Shown in pieces: positions 45,681 through 53,630 of a DNA stretch of 64,000 bases. This DNA is from Elusimicrobiota bacterium (GTDB lineage: Bacteria; Elusimicrobiota; Elusimicrobia; UBA1565): NCBI GenBank assembly GCA_041660925.1, contig JBAZVI010000004.1, forward strand, positions 186,001-250,000. The letters are read 5' to 3'. The notes below the pieces were generated by a model that made no database searches, had not been told where the DNA came from, and saw only the letters and a list, made by a program, of their open reading frames with translations. Both the position numbers and the translations under genes were made by a program. Each line of letters begins with the position of its first letter. The stretch's first letter is position 1.

Positions 45681-46181
45681 CTAAGGAGAAAGAGGCGTGA
45701 CACTATCGATTTGATAGACACTCTCAGCTCCATAAGGATTTGCCACTCTCACCGTGGCGCGTACCGAGACAATCTTCAAGCCGGAATCCCACATGACATT
45801 CAGCTTCTTCGCGAAGGGCAGTTCCTCCCCAGCGTCCAACATGATTTCATGCTTATCCCAGACGGCGCCGTCAGTAGACTGAATAGGAACCCCGTCGACC
45901 AGAATCGAGACGACGACCCTCTGGGTGTTGCCCATGATATCCAGCGGAAAGACTTGGACATTCACGACCTTGGGGCTGGCTGGCACCGATTCCGACCTAG
46001 TGGCAGACTGGGACTGGATCTCACCCTTAGGACGCGCTTCTGGGATGGGCTGCTGACGATGTTGAGGCCGCCCGCCACCACATCCAAGCGTCTGAGAACC
46101 AAATGCGACCGCCACAAGGACGACCCAGGCCGGCGAGATGGCGGTTATTCGCGTGGGAATCACCCTACACCATAACTTCAA
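45681..46181 (-). CDS. Predicted lipoprotein, partner of the propeller protein
   Basis: 166 residues. A hydrophobic segment ends in the lipobox QTLGC (Cys near residue 34), followed by a Gly/Pro/Gln-rich linker and a beta-sandwich-like domain (VVNVQVFPLDIMGNTQRVVV then DGVPIQSTDGAVWDKHEIML). The N-terminus before the hydrophobic part is long, so a GTG six codons in could be the true start. It lies 21 nt upstream of the propeller gene in the same low-GC module; I infer that the two act together at the envelope. Confidence 0.68.
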   Translation of the reverse strand: MKLWCRVIPTRITAISPAWVVLVAVAFGSQTLGCGGGRPQHRQQPIPEARPKGEIQSQSATRSESVPASPKVVNVQVFPLDIMGNTQRVVVSILVDGVPIQSTDGAVWDKHEIMLDAGEELPFAKKLNVMWDSGLKIVSVRATVRVANPYGAESVYQIDSVTPLSP

Positions 46182-46292
46182 AGTTCTCTACGAGCTTACC
46201 GCTATGGGAATCGATATTCAAGGCTTACTGCGGGAATATGTTCCGCTCCAAGGCGGTTTTTTGGTGGTTTCCCTCGGAACAGCGCGATATAG

Positions 46293-46353
46293 CGTTTATT
46301 CCGCCCAGGTAAAGGCCACCCGGTGAGTTCTATCTATTGACCAGACTGGGCCG
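46293..46353 (+). repeat. 61-bp conserved element, copy B
   Basis: This is the second copy of the 42608-42668 element. The paired GCCCAG/CTGGGC ends and CGGTGAGTTCTATCT are conserved, with differences mostly in the loop. It lies just upstream of the module's lipoprotein gene, so the module is bracketed by direct repeats. Confidence 0.6.
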
Positions 46354-46374
46354 CCAGACTTTCCGAAGATGCAG

Positions 46375-46402
46375 AAGCCGCCGAAAGGCGGCTTTTGCTT
46401 TC
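46375..46402 (+). terminator. Terminator hairpin after copy B
   Basis: Stem AAGCCGCC / GGCGGCTT with a GAAA tetraloop, followed by TTGCTTTC. As with copy A, a plus-strand hairpin follows the conserved element although its own sequence differs. Confidence 0.65.
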
Positions 46403-46455
46403 AGGGGGCCCGCCCGGGTCGACTGCCCCGAACCGCCCATTCACAGGAACAGGGG

Positions 46456-46469
46456 CGTCGACCCCGCCA
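46456..46469 (+). repeat. attR of the island
   Basis: CGTCGACCCCGCCA, identical to the last 14 bases of tRNA-Asp at 34252-34265. From here to the right the GC content returns to the chromosomal level. Confidence 0.75.
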
Positions 46470-46477
46470 CTTTCGGA

Positions 46478-46522
46478 GTCAAATCAGAGAGCGCCGCCGT
46501 TCGGGGCGCTCTCTGATTTGAC
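46478..46522. repeat. 18-bp perfect hairpin just outside attR
   Basis: GTCAAATCAGAGAGCGCC pairs with its exact complement at 46505-46522 (9-nt loop). There is no T tract. It could be a backup terminator for the cluster to its right or part of the integration site. Confidence 0.6.
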
Positions 46523-46523
46523 G

Positions 46524-46549
46524 GAGAAAAAGAACCGCCGCAAGGCGGT
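46524..46549 (-). terminator. Terminator of the polyketide cluster
   Basis: Minus-strand stem ACCGCC / GGCGGT with loop TTGC, followed by TCTTTTTCTCC. It begins 4 nt after the methyltransferase stop. Confidence 0.7.
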
Positions 46550-46553
46550 CCCT

Positions 46554-47267
46554 CTATCGACGGACGATCATGCGCCAGCGGAAGGCCCAGCGCCAGGAGA
46601 TCTCGGGGGCGGGCAAGTAGGCGCGGCGAGCGAGCTCCTCGAGTTCGGCGCGGCGGAAAGCGCGCAGCACGGAGAGCGGGGCGTCGTGGCGGATGAGGCG
46701 GTTGCGCGAAAGCAGCGCGGTCAGCCCCTTGATCGAATGATAGGCGAACGGATGGCGGTGCAGGTCGTTGACGACCAGCCCCAGGCGGCAGAGCCCGTAC
46801 ATCCTGGCCAGGGCCTCGACCGCCGCATCGTCGGAGAGATGGTGGAGGAGCAGGGCGGCGTGCACGACGTCGTATCTCCGCTCCGCGGGAAGGTCGAAGA
46901 GGTCCTGGGCGGCGAAGTCCACGCCGGGAACGCCGGCGTTGCGGCGGAGTGCGCGGGAGGCGGCTTCCGGCTCCCGGTCGATGCCGTGGACGCGCGCGCT
47001 CATGCCCCGCCGACGGGCCCACTCGACGATGCGCCGCGCCGTGTCCCCCCCGCCCGCTCCCACGTCCAGCACGTCGAATTCGCGGCGGCCGGCCGGGATG
47101 AGGGCGGTCAGGGCGTCCAAGCTCGCGCCGTAACCGCCCAGCGCAGCGTTGATGAAATCCAGTTCGCCCAGAGTCTCGTCGAGCTCCGCCGGCTCCTGGC
47201 CGGGAGCGTCCAGGAACTCGAGCGCCTCGCTGCGCTTCTCGAAGTCCGGCGGGACCGAGGGGCTCAC
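46554..47267 (-). CDS. SAM-dependent methyltransferase (class I)
   Basis: 237 residues from a GTG that overlaps the polyketide synthase stop. Motif I is VLDVGAGGGDTARRIVEW, with an acidic residue after strand 2 (HGIDREPEAA) and a motif II-like FDLPAERRYDVVHAALLLHH. It is the last gene of a three-gene cluster (monooxygenase, type III PKS, methyltransferase). It likely O- or C-methylates the aromatic product; the acceptor is not known. Confidence 0.88.
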   Translation of the reverse strand: MSPSVPPDFEKRSEALEFLDAPGQEPAELDETLGELDFINAALGGYGASLDALTALIPAGRREFDVLDVGAGGGDTARRIVEWARRRGMSARVHGIDREPEAASRALRRNAGVPGVDFAAQDLFDLPAERRYDVVHAALLLHHLSDDAAVEALARMYGLCRLGLVVNDLHRHPFAYHSIKGLTALLSRNRLIRHDAPLSVLRAFRRAELEELARRAYLPAPEISWRWAFRWRMIVRR

Positions 47268-48397
47268 CGGAAGAGAACGGCTCCTTCCATCGTCAGGCCG
47301 GGCCCGAAGCCCAGGGCCGCGACGGGACCTCGAGGGACCCTCCGCAGCTCCCGGTCCAGGACGAAGAAGATGGTTCCGCTCGACATGTTGCCGCAGGCGC
47401 TCAAGACCTCCAGCGAGGAACGGACCTCGGAATCGTTCAGCCGCAGGGAGGCCTGCACCTCCTCGACGATCTTTCGCCCGCCGGGATGGATGGCCCAGGC
47501 GCAGTCGCCTTGTGCGAGCCCGGCGCGGCCCAGGAGCTCCGACACGAAGCCGGGGGCGGCGGTCTTGAGGCGCGCCGGCACCTGTCGGTCCAGCCGCATC
47601 TCGAAGCCGTTGGACCCGACGCGCCAGGACATGTCCTCGAGGCTGTCCCCCTCGACGCGGCTGTGGGTCGCGCTCAGGTCCGCCAGCCCGCGGTCGAAGC
47701 GCCCGGGCCGGGCGTAGACCGCGGCGGCGGCGCCGTCGGCGAAGAGGCTGTTGGCCACGAGGAAATCGGGCAAGGCCTTCTTCTGGAAATGGAGGCTGCA
47801 GAGCTCGACGCAGACCTGCAGGACCACGGCCTCGGGCTCGGAGCCGAGGATCTGCCCGGCCATCCTCAGGCCGTTGAAGCCCGCGTAGCAGCCCATGAAG
47901 CCCAGAACCGCCCTATGCACCTGCGGCGCGAGCCCCAAGCGTCCGATGAGGAGGACGTCGGGACCCGGGGCGAAAAGCCCCGTGCAGGTGGTGAAGATGA
48001 GGTGGGTGACCTCGGCCGGCCGGACCCCCGCCTCGCCCAGGGCCTTGCGGCAGGCCTCCTCCGCCAGGTCGACGCTCCATCTCTCATACACCTTCATGCG
48101 CATCTCGGTGCTCGGGAAAGGCTCGAGCGCCCAGTTGGGCGGGTAGAACTCGAACTCCGCCGGGGAATCCTTGGCGTAGTCGGACAGCACGCTGTGCCGC
48201 CTCGTGATCCCCGAGGCGGCGTAGATTTTTTCGAGGAGATCGAGAGTGACCGCGCGCCGCCGGCCCTCGAGCGTGGCCTCGGCCAGGGACGCCATGAAGC
48301 GTTTGACGACCGGCTGCCCCGCCTGATTCGGAGGCAGGGCGGTCCCCAGCCCGTAGAGGCGGGCGCGGGACTTCCGTCCTCGAACGACGGCGCTCAT
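47264..48397 (-). CDS. Type III polyketide synthase (chalcone/stilbene synthase family)
   Basis: 377 residues. The catalytic triad is visible: Cys in LGFMGCYAGFNGLR, His in AIHPGGRKIVEEV and Asn in SACGNMSSGTIFFVL. The C-terminal GFGPGLTMEGAVLFR is typical of the family. It condenses a starter acyl-CoA with malonyl-CoA units to give a resorcinol, pyrone or similar ring. It starts 1 nt after the monooxygenase stop. The gene set resembles the phenolic-lipid operon type (PKS, methyltransferase, flavin hydroxylase), so an alkylresorcinol or alkylquinone is the leading guess. Confidence 0.93.
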   Translation of the reverse strand: MSAVVRGRKSRARLYGLGTALPPNQAGQPVVKRFMASLAEATLEGRRRAVTLDLLEKIYAASGITRRHSVLSDYAKDSPAEFEFYPPNWALEPFPSTEMRMKVYERWSVDLAEEACRKALGEAGVRPAEVTHLIFTTCTGLFAPGPDVLLIGRLGLAPQVHRAVLGFMGCYAGFNGLRMAGQILGSEPEAVVLQVCVELCSLHFQKKALPDFLVANSLFADGAAAAVYARPGRFDRGLADLSATHSRVEGDSLEDMSWRVGSNGFEMRLDRQVPARLKTAAPGFVSELLGRAGLAQGDCAWAIHPGGRKIVEEVQASLRLNDSEVRSSLEVLSACGNMSSGTIFFVLDRELRRVPRGPVAALGFGPGLTMEGAVLFR

Positions 48398-48398
48398 C

Positions 48399-49535
48399 TC
48401 ACGCTCCCGCCCGAAAGTCATGGAGCGCGCGGAAGGAGCGCTCGAGGATGCCCTCCGACAGGACGCGGGGAAGGCCGCGAAGAGCCCAGCGGACCGCCGG
48501 CCCCTCCGACTGGGCGAAGCGGCCGACCCAGCGGGCCCCGAGCACGACGGCGGCGGCGCGGCCGCGCCGGCGCGTTTCGAAGCGGCGGAACGCGGCCTCA
48601 ATCGGCTCCTCCCGCGAGAGCATGCGCGAGAGCGTCAGGGCGTCCTCGATGGCCTGGCAGGTCCCCTGGCCGAGATTGGGCGTCATCGGATGAGCCGCGT
48701 CGCCGATCAACACGACGCGTCCCCTGACCCAGCGCCGGGTCGTCGGGCGGTCGAGCGCCGGCGTCCTCAAGATGGCCGATTCCGGAGTCGCCCCGATGAG
48801 CGCGGCGATGGGCGGATGCCACCCTCGGAAACGCTCCAGGAGTCCGGCCTTGCTCTGCGGTGACGCCGTATCCGGCTGGTTTCGCGTCGCGTACCAGCAC
48901 AGCGTCCCTTCCCCGATGGGCATGATCCCGAAGCGCTCTCCCTGCCCCCAGGTCTCCGTAATCTCGCCTTCGGCGAACGACGGCATCGGCGCCTGGACCA
49001 CTCCACGCCAGATCATATAGCCGCGATAGACGGGCCGTTCGGCCCGTCCCGTCACGAACGGCCGCACGACGGAGCCCAGGCCGTCGGCGCCGATGACGGC
49101 GTCGAAGTCCAGCGTCCTCCCCCCCTCGAAACGCACGCGAGGCTTCCGGCCATCTCCCGACTCCGGGAGGATGCCCTCGCAGGTCCGTCCGACATGGATG
49201 CGGCGCGGGGCCACGGCCGCGAGCAGCGCCGAGAGGAGCGCCGGCCGGCTCAGGCAGAGCGCCGGCGTCTCTCCAGCGACGGAAATGGACGCCCATTCTC
49301 GCCCGTCGGGCTCCCGGAGCCGGATCCTCCGCACCCGGCAGGCGGAGCGCGAGCAGGCCTCCAGAAGGTCGAGCTCGCGCAGGGCATAGGTGGCGTTCGG
49401 CCAGAGGCTGAGTCCCGCGCCGGACTCCCGGATGGAGGGACCCCGTTCGAAGACTTCGACGTCCGCTCCGGCACGACCCAACGCGATCGCCGCGCAGAAA
49501 CCGGCGATGCCGCCGCCGATCACCGCCACCTTCAT
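48399..49535 (-). CDS. FAD-dependent aromatic monooxygenase (UbiH/PHBH type)
   Basis: 378 residues. The FAD-binding GxGxxG is at the N-terminus (VAVIGGGIAGFCAAIALGRA). The mid DG motif is FDAVIGADGLGSVVRPFV, and GRVVLIGDAAHPMTPNLGQG gives the second FAD contact. It is first in the polyketide cluster and likely hydroxylates the ring made by the type III PKS, possibly toward a quinone. Electron donor is probably NAD(P)H, by family. Confidence 0.92.
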   Translation of the reverse strand: MKVAVIGGGIAGFCAAIALGRAGADVEVFERGPSIRESGAGLSLWPNATYALRELDLLEACSRSACRVRRIRLREPDGREWASISVAGETPALCLSRPALLSALLAAVAPRRIHVGRTCEGILPESGDGRKPRVRFEGGRTLDFDAVIGADGLGSVVRPFVTGRAERPVYRGYMIWRGVVQAPMPSFAEGEITETWGQGERFGIMPIGEGTLCWYATRNQPDTASPQSKAGLLERFRGWHPPIAALIGATPESAILRTPALDRPTTRRWVRGRVVLIGDAAHPMTPNLGQGTCQAIEDALTLSRMLSREEPIEAAFRRFETRRRGRAAAVVLGARWVGRFAQSEGPAVRWALRGLPRVLSEGILERSFRALHDFRAGA

Positions 49536-49553
49536 GCGGCGTCCCTCATGGAC

Positions 49554-50879
49554 TCAGCGGAAGCGGCGGCGGCCGCGGGAGCGCTGGAACCGGTTGCGGA
49601 AGCCGCCGCCGGGGGTCTTCGCCGGGCCGGACCCGCCGGGGCGGTTCCCGGGCGCGGGTTGGGCCGCATGCGGAGCGGTCTTGCGCTCGTGGTGGCCGGT
49701 CGCGTGTCCGGCGTGCTGCGGCGGACGGTGCGGCTGCGGGGCGGCGGGCGGGTGCCCGGCGGAGTAGTTGAAGCCCTCGAGCTTGCGGCGCTCGGGCCGG
49801 GTCCTCATGACGCGCTCGATGTCGCGCACGAAGCCCTCGTCCTCCTGGGTGACCAGGGTGAAGGCGTCGCCGGTCTTCGCGGCGCGGCCCGTGCGGCCGA
49901 TGCGGTGGGTGTAGGCGTCGGTCGTGTCGGGCACGTCGAAGTTGATGACGTGCGTGATCTGGGAGATGTCGATGCCGCGCGAGGCGATGTCGGTGGCGAC
50001 GAGGATGTTGAAGCGGCCCTCCCGGAAGCCCTCGATCGCGTCCTTGCGCCGGTTCTGCGAGAGGTTCCCCTGCAGGCAGGCGACGTCGCGGCCCTGGTCC
50101 TGCAGGCGCCCGGCCAGGCGCTTGGCGCGGTGCTTGGTCCTCGTGAAGATGAGCACGGAGGTCCCGCCGGTCAGCTGGAGGAGCCGGTCGAGCAGCGCGG
50201 ACTTGAGGTGCTCGGGCACGGGGTAGAGCGCGTGGGACACCGTCGCCAGCGGCAGGGTGTAGTCGACCTGCACGGTGACCGGCTGGCGCAGGATCTCGTG
50301 CGCGAGCTTGCGGATGTCCTCCGGCATCGTCGCCGAGAAGAGCAGGGTCTGCCGGTGCGCGGGCAGCGCCTTGAGGATGCGGCGGATGTCGGGCAAAAAG
50401 CCCATGTCGAACATCCGGTCCGCCTCGTCGACGACGAGGACGTCGAGGCGCGAGGGCTTGAAGTCGCCGTTCTTGAGATGGTCGAGCAGGCGCCCCGGGC
50501 AGGCCACGACGATCTCCATGCCGTGGCGCAGACCGCTGACCTGCGGCCCGGCCCCGACCCCGCCGTAGACCGTGAGACTGCGCAGGCCCGTCTGCCGGCC
50601 CAGTTCGCGGAAGGCCTCCTGGATCTGGTCGGCCAGCTCGCGCGTCGGCGCGAGGACGAGCGCCCGCGTGACGCCGCGGGGGCCCGTGAGCAGGCGCTGG
50701 AGGATGGGCAGCGCGAAGGCGGCGGTCTTGCCCGTCCCGGTCTGCGCCAGGCCCATCACGTCGCGGCCCTGAAGGATGGGCGCGATGGACTTGAGTTGGA
50801 TGGGCGTCGGCTGGGTGTAGCCCAGCGCGCGGATGCCGGCGGCGACGCGGGGGTCGAAGTTGAAGGAGGAGAATCCCAT
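49554..50879 (-). CDS. DEAD-box RNA helicase (RhlE-like)
   Basis: 441 residues. Motifs in order: Q motif (GYTQPTPIQ), I (AQTGTGKT), Ia (APTRELADQ), II (VVDEADRMFDMGF), III (LLFSATMPED), IV-V (VLIFTRTKHRA, ATDIASRGIDI), VI (THRIGRTGRAAKTG). The last 70 residues are basic and low-complexity, rich in His, Pro, Gly and Arg (FRNRFQRSRGRRRFR), as in RhlE-type RNA-binding tails. It likely remodels RNA in ribosome assembly or decay. The start MGFSSFNFD has no obvious ribosome-binding site. It is 18 nt from the next gene on the same strand. Confidence 0.93.
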   Translation of the reverse strand: MGFSSFNFDPRVAAGIRALGYTQPTPIQLKSIAPILQGRDVMGLAQTGTGKTAAFALPILQRLLTGPRGVTRALVLAPTRELADQIQEAFRELGRQTGLRSLTVYGGVGAGPQVSGLRHGMEIVVACPGRLLDHLKNGDFKPSRLDVLVVDEADRMFDMGFLPDIRRILKALPAHRQTLLFSATMPEDIRKLAHEILRQPVTVQVDYTLPLATVSHALYPVPEHLKSALLDRLLQLTGGTSVLIFTRTKHRAKRLAGRLQDQGRDVACLQGNLSQNRRKDAIEGFREGRFNILVATDIASRGIDISQITHVINFDVPDTTDAYTHRIGRTGRAAKTGDAFTLVTQEDEGFVRDIERVMRTRPERRKLEGFNYSAGHPPAAPQPHRPPQHAGHATGHHERKTAPHAAQPAPGNRPGGSGPAKTPGGGFRNRFQRSRGRRRFR

Positions 50880-51043
50880 GATGGGTACTACTGTAGCAGT
50901 TAACCGCGGCGCCCTGTCGTCAACGACCCGCGGACCCGTCTTGCGCCGCCGCCTGCCGCCGCTCCCGCTCGTCCCTCCCGCGGCTCGATGCCGCCGCGGA
51001 GGCCTCGCCTTGCGCGGCGCCCGCAGGACCAGCTTATCTGAAC

Positions 51044-51075
51044 AGCCGGGAATCCCCGCCCGGGGATTCCCGGCT
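51044..51075. repeat. 15-bp perfect hairpin downstream of the zinc-ribbon gene
   Basis: AGCCGGGAATCCCCG, 2-nt loop, then the exact complement, starting at the stop of the minus-strand gene. No T tract. A closely related hairpin lies at 56594-56622. The rest of 50880-51043 shows nothing else I can support. Confidence 0.65.
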
Positions 51076-51376
51076 AATGCTCCGTACCCCAGAACAGGTC
51101 GATGCCGAACCCGCAGCCTCCGCGCCGGCATATCGCCTGGACGACCCCGTTGCGGACGCGCAGTTCGGCAAGGCCTCCGAGCGGCCCGCGACATTGCGGG
51201 CACTTGCGGCGATGGATGCTCACCAGCCGGGGGAATGCGATGGGCGGCGGAACGAGGACGGACAGCGGATCGAGATGGACGACATTCGACGACCGGGATC
51301 GCATATCGAGTCCAGGGGCGAAGTACTCCGCCCCCAAGCCCTTCGGGGAGACGATGCTCTCAGCTTCTGGTTTCAT
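51074..51376 (-). CDS. Small zinc-ribbon protein
   Basis: 100 residues. The C-terminal half carries KCPQCRGPLGGLAELRV and then AICRRGGCGFGIDLFWG, a CxxC...CxxxxC zinc-ribbon-like pattern. The N-terminal half is unstructured. The stop lies at a strong hairpin, which supports a real gene. No family is recognised. It is 61 nt downstream of the receiver-cyclase gene, same strand, and may be co-transcribed. Confidence 0.5.
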   Translation of the reverse strand: MKPEAESIVSPKGLGAEYFAPGLDMRSRSSNVVHLDPLSVLVPPPIAFPRLVSIHRRKCPQCRGPLGGLAELRVRNGVVQAICRRGGCGFGIDLFWGTEH

Positions 51377-51437
51377 ACCCCAAGGATGACAGAAACCGCT
51401 TGCGTGACGCTTACGCCCTCCTGAAGAACGGTTTACA

Positions 51438-52568
51438 TCAGCGGAAGCGCTGGAGCGGGACGACGACCTCTTCCACGCGGAGATGCTGGGAGATGCCGGA
51501 AAGACTCACTACTCCATAATCCCTCAGATGGAAGGACCCCTTGAGCGCCCGGACGGTCTCGGGACCGCTCAAGATCTGCCCCGGCCTGGCGATCTCCTCC
51601 AAGCGCGAGGCGATGTTGACGGCGTCTCCGATGACGGTGTATTCCGACCTCTCGGCGGTTCCCACGCAGCCGGCGACCATCTCTCCCGTGTTGATCCCCA
51701 TCCCGACCCGCAGCGGGATCAACCCCTTTTCTCTCCTGGAACATGCCAGGGCTTCTATCGCCCGCATGGCCTTGACCGCGGCGCTGGCCGCGGCGACGGC
51801 GTGATGGTCCAACGGCGCTGGAGCGCCGAAGAGGGCCATCATCCCGTCCCCCATGAACTTGTTGAGTATCCCCCCCTCGGCCTGGATGGCCTTGATGGCG
51901 CAGGCGAATATCTCGTTAAGCGCGGACACCGCCTCTCGAGGCGGGACCTTCCCCGCGAAAGGAGAGAAGCTCCGGACATCCACGAAGAGGACCGTCAAGA
52001 CCTTCTGCTCCCCCTGGTCGCAGACGCTGTCGGGGTTCGCCAGGACGAAGCGAGCCACCTCCGGCGTGACGAACTGCCCGAAGGTATCCCGCACGCGCTC
52101 CATCTTGGTCAGTTCGGTGTAGGCCCGGTCCAGCTCGGCGCGGAGCGCCTTCTCCTTGGCGAGCTCCTTGGAAAGATTCCGCTTGTCCAGGCAGCGCCGG
52201 ATAGCATGCCGCAGAGTCTCTCCGCTGAACGGCTTGACCAGATAATCGTAGGCGCCATCCTTCAAGGCCTGGATGGTCGTCTCGAGCTCCGGACTGCCCG
52301 TCATGATGATGACGTCCGAGCTCGTGCGGGAGCGCGCGCGCCGGGTGAGTTCGTTCCCGTCGACGATGCCGGGCATGCCCAGGTCGGTGATGACGATATC
52401 GAAGTCCTCCGGCAGGCGCTCCTCGGCCTCGTCTCCCTGGACGGCCTCCGAGATCTCGTACCCGGTGCCTTCGAGGAAACGGACGCAGACGCGCCGCAGG
52501 TCCGAGTCATCGTCCACGATCAGGATCTTCGGCGTCGATCGCGACGCCCCCGGGTTGTGGTTCTCCAT
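51438..52568 (-). CDS. Response regulator with class III adenylate/guanylate cyclase output
   Basis: 376 residues. The receiver domain (about 12-130) has ILIVDDDSDLRRV, phosphoacceptor Asp in DIVITDLGMPGIVDGN, and YDYLVKPFSG. A helical linker (about 130-170) leads to a class III cyclase domain (about 190-370) with both metal aspartates (VLFVDVRSFSPF and FMGDGMMALFG) and YTVIGDAVNIASRLEE. Phosphorylation by one of the nearby histidine kinases probably controls cyclic nucleotide synthesis. It is divergent from the FlgO/CsgG-like gene across 132 bp. Confidence 0.93.
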   Translation of the reverse strand: MENHNPGASRSTPKILIVDDDSDLRRVCVRFLEGTGYEISEAVQGDEAEERLPEDFDIVITDLGMPGIVDGNELTRRARSRTSSDVIIMTGSPELETTIQALKDGAYDYLVKPFSGETLRHAIRRCLDKRNLSKELAKEKALRAELDRAYTELTKMERVRDTFGQFVTPEVARFVLANPDSVCDQGEQKVLTVLFVDVRSFSPFAGKVPPREAVSALNEIFACAIKAIQAEGGILNKFMGDGMMALFGAPAPLDHHAVAAASAAVKAMRAIEALACSRREKGLIPLRVGMGINTGEMVAGCVGTAERSEYTVIGDAVNIASRLEEIARPGQILSGPETVRALKGSFHLRDYGVVSLSGISQHLRVEEVVVPLQRFR

Positions 52569-52671
52569 GCCGTTAGTATGGCGGGTCGAGCTGAAGCCTG
52601 GGTTGCGGGGCGTTTAAGAGCCTCTTAATCCCGATGGGGCTCAAAGGTAATGCCGAATTATGCCGCGGTTC

Positions 52672-52697
52672 AGGAGGACGCAATGCGTACGGACTAG
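52672..52697 (+). promoter_or_regulatory. Strong ribosome-binding site feeding a 4-codon leader ORF
   Basis: AGGAGG (52672-52677) lies 5 nt before an ATG (52683) that opens only Met-Arg-Thr-Asp-stop. The stop ends 3 nt before the main ATG at 52701, which has no site of its own. Translation of the main gene may therefore depend on reinitiation. Confidence 0.45.
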
Positions 52698-52700
52698 ACT

Positions 52701-53627
52701 ATGGCCATGAAAGCGCTGGGGACGACGGCGTCGAAGCGCCTGCGCGCGAGGCCATGGACGGTCTCCTGCGCATTGGCCGCGTTCCTTCTCCTTCATAGCG
52801 CGGCCTGGGCCGGGGGCTTCAAGAGTCTGGCCAAGGAGCTCTCCCGCGCGGCGCAGGACTCGGGCATCGCCCGGGTCGCGGTACTCGCGTTCGAGCCGGC
52901 CGATTCGAGCAGCCCCAAGGACGGCCGGCCCATCGCGGAGAAGCTCACCACGCAGCTCGTGCGCGCGGGCGGGGTCCAGACCGTGGAGCGGGCCCTCATC
53001 GGCAAGCTCCTCGGCGAGCAGCGCCTGGGGAAGACCGGCCTCATCGACCGAAGGATGCTCAAAAAGCTCGGCGCGATCTTCTCGGTGGACGGCATCGTCA
53101 CCGGCAGCTTCGTGACCTCGGGGTCTCGCATCGTCGTCAACGCCCGCCTCATCGACGTGGAGAGCGGGCTCATCATCGCCGCCTGCGAGAGGGACGCTCC
53201 GCGCGAGTGGACCGACGGGCCGGCGCCGGCCCTCGTCCCGGCTCCGGAGTCGATGGAGGATCCGCTATGGGACGACCCTCGGATCTTCACCGACAAGGAC
53301 GGCGTCTTCCGCGACTCGCTCGCCGAGGAAGACTGCGCGCTGGCGGCCGGGCGCGCCGATCGGATGGAGAGCGCGGTCCTCGACCTCAAGGCCCGCTATT
53401 GGGCTCTGCGCCTGCGCGGGGGCTCGTCGCTGAGCGGAGCGTGGCCCTTCCCCGGCGCGAACATCTCCGACTTGGAGCTCCGTCAGACGCTCTATGACCG
53501 CATGCGCGACTGGTATGCGCAGAGCCGCATCCCCGCGCTCAGCCCCGGCGAACTGCGCCGGCTGTCGACCCTGGACCGACGCGTGCTGCTGCTGCACGTC
53601 GGATGCCTCGATGGACGGGGGGCCTGA
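52701..53627 (+). CDS. FlgO/CsgG-like secreted protein
   Basis: 308 residues. A signal sequence (SCALAAFLLLHSAAWA) precedes a FlgO/TolB-N-like domain (about 45-165: VAVLAFEPADSSSPKDGRPI, EKLTTQLVRAGGVQTVERAL, VDGIVTGSFVTSGSRIVVNA, LIDVESGLIIAACE). The C-terminal part (about 190-308) is helical and unassigned. Such domains occur in envelope and flagellar or curli-export accessory proteins. It is followed 3 nt later by a response-regulator gene. Start codons at 52701 and 52707 are both possible. Confidence 0.75.
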   Translation: MAMKALGTTASKRLRARPWTVSCALAAFLLLHSAAWAGGFKSLAKELSRAAQDSGIARVAVLAFEPADSSSPKDGRPIAEKLTTQLVRAGGVQTVERALIGKLLGEQRLGKTGLIDRRMLKKLGAIFSVDGIVTGSFVTSGSRIVVNARLIDVESGLIIAACERDAPREWTDGPAPALVPAPESMEDPLWDDPRIFTDKDGVFRDSLAEEDCALAAGRADRMESAVLDLKARYWALRLRGGSSLSGAWPFPGANISDLELRQTLYDRMRDWYAQSRIPALSPGELRRLSTLDRRVLLLHVGCLDGRGA

Positions 53628-53630
53628 GCC

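Larger units (their letters stand above)
34252..46469. mobile_element. 12.2-kb genomic island integrated at tRNA-Asp
   Basis: It is bounded by an exact 14-bp direct repeat of the tRNA 3' end. It carries a large serine recombinase, a phage terminase remnant, IS3-family copies and genes with visibly lower GC than the flanks (34.3-37 kb and 42.4-46.4 kb). A partial third copy of the tRNA end at 37241-37265 splits it into about 3.0 kb and 9.2 kb, suggesting two tandem insertions. High-GC housekeeping-like genes resume on both sides. Confidence 0.8.

Noticed and set aside
42608..46353. Integron cassette with attC sites.
   Set aside because: The 61-bp repeats lack the attC core pattern (RYYYAAC/GTTRRRY), and no tyrosine integron integrase is present.
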